Both the position numbers and the translations under genes were made by a program. Below are positions 62,758-64,000 of a DNA stretch of 64,000 bases, in pieces. A model generated the notes under the pieces. That model had not been told where the DNA came from. It ran no database searches and was given only the letters and a program-made list of their open reading frames with translations. The stretch is taken from NCBI RefSeq assembly GCF_001468225.1, contig NZ_LNRU01000006.1, forward strand, positions 62,001-126,000. Reading direction: 5' to 3'. The DNA comes from Sphingopyxis sp. H053 (lineage in GTDB: Bacteria > Pseudomonadota > Alphaproteobacteria > Sphingomonadales > Sphingomonadaceae). The number at the start of each line of letters is the position of its first letter. The first letter of the stretch is position 1.

Positions 62758-63701
62758 GCCGCCCCGGTAGCTTCAGCGACGATCGCTTTCAATACGGTCA
62801 ATGCCCCGCGAATATCTTCTTTGGCGCTCGGAATCCCCTGCGCGAGGTTGATATAGCCGTGAATTGTTCCCGTCGCCTCGCGATAGGTGGTCGGCACCCC
62901 GGCCTCGATCAGCTTTGCCGCATAGGCGCGCCCCTGATCGCGCAGCGGGTCGAGCCCGGCGGTGATCAGCAGCGTCGGAGGCAGTCCCGCGGCCGGAAAA
63001 TCGAGCGGCGAGGCGCGGTAGTCGGCGGGGTCGGCGGCGTAATGATTGCCGAACCAGGTCATGCTGCCCTGCGTCAGCAGATGGCCTTCGCCGAAATCGC
63101 GATAGCTTTGCCAGTCGTCGTGCGTCGTCACGGCGGGATAAATCGGATGGATCGCGATCACCGGTTTCGAGGCCGGCTTGTCGCGCAGCGTGAGCGCGGT
63201 GGCGATCGTCAAATTGCCCCCGGCGCTTTCGCCCGAGAGGACAAGCCCGGTGCAGGGAATGTTGTCGGCGACCCAGCGCGTCGCGGCCTCGCAATCGATC
63301 GGCGCGGCGGGGAAGGGGTGTTCGGGCGCGAGGCGGTAATCGACCGCGATTACGGGCATGTCGAGCAGCCGCGCCGCTTCCGCGCAATAGGCGTCATGCG
63401 TGTCGAGGTCGCCGATCACCCAGCCGCCGCCATGATAGAAAACCATCACCGGGCCGGTTTCGCGGGCCGGGCGGTCGTCGTAGATGCGGATAGCGATCTC
63501 GCCGGCGGGGCCGGGGATGGTGCGATTCTCGACATGCGCGATCTCGCCGCGCGGCACATCGGCGAGCTGGCCCATCATGCGGAACATCGCGCGCGCGCCC
63601 TCGGGTGGCATCTCTTCCATCTTCGGGCCTTCCTGCGCATTCAGGAAAGCAAGGAAAGCCGCCACGTCGGGGCGCGTATATGGGGTGGTGCCGTCGGTCA
63701 T
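62754..63701 (-). CDS. Alpha/beta hydrolase of the hormone-sensitive lipase family
   Basis: The 315-residue protein has the oxyanion-hole motif FYHGGGWVIGD (about 78-88), the nucleophile elbow LSGESAGGN (about 150-158) with the catalytic Ser, and the acid/His pair in TAGLDPLRDQG and IHGYINL. This combination defines the HSL (family IV) of bacterial esterases. It hydrolyses short-chain esters; the natural substrate is unknown. GGGAGAG lies upstream of the start. Its stop overlaps the rppH start (ATGA). Confidence 0.92.
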   Translation of the reverse strand: MTDGTTPYTRPDVAAFLAFLNAQEGPKMEEMPPEGARAMFRMMGQLADVPRGEIAHVENRTIPGPAGEIAIRIYDDRPARETGPVMVFYHGGGWVIGDLDTHDAYCAEAARLLDMPVIAVDYRLAPEHPFPAAPIDCEAATRWVADNIPCTGLVLSGESAGGNLTIATALTLRDKPASKPVIAIHPIYPAVTTHDDWQSYRDFGEGHLLTQGSMTWFGNHYAADPADYRASPLDFPAAGLPPTLLITAGLDPLRDQGRAYAAKLIEAGVPTTYREATGTIHGYINLAQGIPSAKEDIRGALTVLKAIVAEATGAA

Positions 63702-63885
63702 CTGCGTCTCTCCCTGATCGCCATTTTCGCCATGCTATTCGGGATCGGCGGGGCAAATTCAATCCCGAAATGAAACTCACCTGCGCTTCACGCTTTGCAG
63801 GGTACAATTTTTTCTCAATTGCGGCTTGGCGCACACCGGCCTAGGCCGATGTCACAGGTTCGCAAGATTTGAGGCAGAAGAGATA

Positions 63886-64000
63886 ATGGCGACAGCGGTA
63901 GTGGACCAGGCCGACAAACGGCAGTCCCCCCTTTCGGATGCGGTAGTTGTACGATTTGCCGGGGACAGTGGCGACGGGATGCAGTTGACCGGCGGTCAAT
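63886..64000 (+). CDS. 2-oxoacid:acceptor oxidoreductase alpha subunit, N-terminal part (truncated by window end)
   Basis: The last 115 bases code for MATAVVDQADKR, QSPLSDAVVV and RFAGDSGDGMQLTGGQ, and the frame runs off the window. The RFAGDSGDGMQLTGG stretch is the conserved N terminus of the gamma domain in the alpha subunit of 2-oxoglutarate:ferredoxin (KorA-type) oxidoreductases, which decarboxylate 2-oxoacids to acyl-CoA with ferredoxin. GAAGAGA lies before the ATG. Identification depends on this short stretch. Confidence 0.8.
   Translation, partial: MATAVVDQADKRQSPLSDAVVVRFAGDSGDGMQLTGGQ

Overview
This window is a GC-rich chromosomal segment from an alphaproteobacterium, most likely a member of the Sphingomonadaceae (Sphingopyxis-like is my best guess, from overall gene style only). 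The evidence is the protein families themselves: a CpoB-TilS-FtsH order, an ECF sigma factor paired with an NrsF-type anti-sigma, a DUF3649/PepSY/DUF3325 iron-uptake accessory set next to a TonB-dependent siderophore receptor, and many ATGA/TGATG start-stop overlaps typical of compact genomes. There is no CRISPR array, insertion sequence, integrase or rRNA operon.

Layout. Positions 1-9.9 kb hold housekeeping genes: the 3' end of a CDC48-type AAA ATPase, an MFS transporter, a PmtA-like phospholipid methyltransferase converging on a cardiolipin-synthase-like PLD protein, rpoZ with a textbook terminator, a DUF3800 gene with two secreted-protein genes, then ftsH, tilS and cpoB. Positions 10-13 kb carry a RodZ-like protein and hslVU, preceded by a candidate heat-shock promoter. 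From about 13 to 40 kb lies a large Wzx/Wzy-type exopolysaccharide or capsule locus in several transcription blocks: manC, manA, wecC and wecB (minus strand); a PPP-type phosphatase; a UDP-glucuronate epimerase; then capD-like dehydratase, Wzy_C ligase/polymerase, Wza, Wzc, an unknown membrane-anchored protein, a short phosphoglycosyl transferase, gmd and fcl (plus strand); a WbpV-like reductase and GT2 (minus strand); then Wzy, GT4, Wzx, two FkbM methyltransferases, GT2 and GT4 (plus strand). UDP-glucose dehydrogenase (42 kb) and galE (51 kb) lie nearby. Together these predict precursors GDP-Man, GDP-L-Fuc, UDP-ManNAc(A), UDP-GlcA/GalA and a UDP-QuiNAc/FucNAc-type sugar, assembled on a lipid carrier, flipped, polymerised and exported by Wza/Wzc.

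Positions 40-50.4 kb hold selO, ugd, the outer-membrane biogenesis pair tamA-tamB, a small lipoprotein gene and a GDT1/UPF0016 manganese-exporter gene. The exporter is preceded by what I read as a yybP-ykoY manganese riboswitch, whose conserved 5' core contains the stop codon of the lipoprotein gene. Positions 50.4-57.4 kb hold galE, an ECF sigma/NrsF pair with an apparent autoregulated promoter, and an iron-uptake module arranged divergently around a TonB receptor. Positions 57.4-60 kb hold an isolated phage tailspike-like gene without any other clear phage gene. The right end returns to housekeeping genes: a HAD-IIB phosphatase resembling eukaryotic-type phosphomannomutase, tRNA-Lys(TTT), folK, a type-5 uracil-DNA glycosylase, rppH, an HSL-type esterase and the first codons of a 2-oxoacid:acceptor oxidoreductase alpha subunit.

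Most noteworthy are the riboswitch that overlaps an upstream coding region, the orphan tailspike gene, the unknown gene inside the Wza-Wzc-transferase block, and the ECF-type promoter in front of the sigma/NrsF pair.
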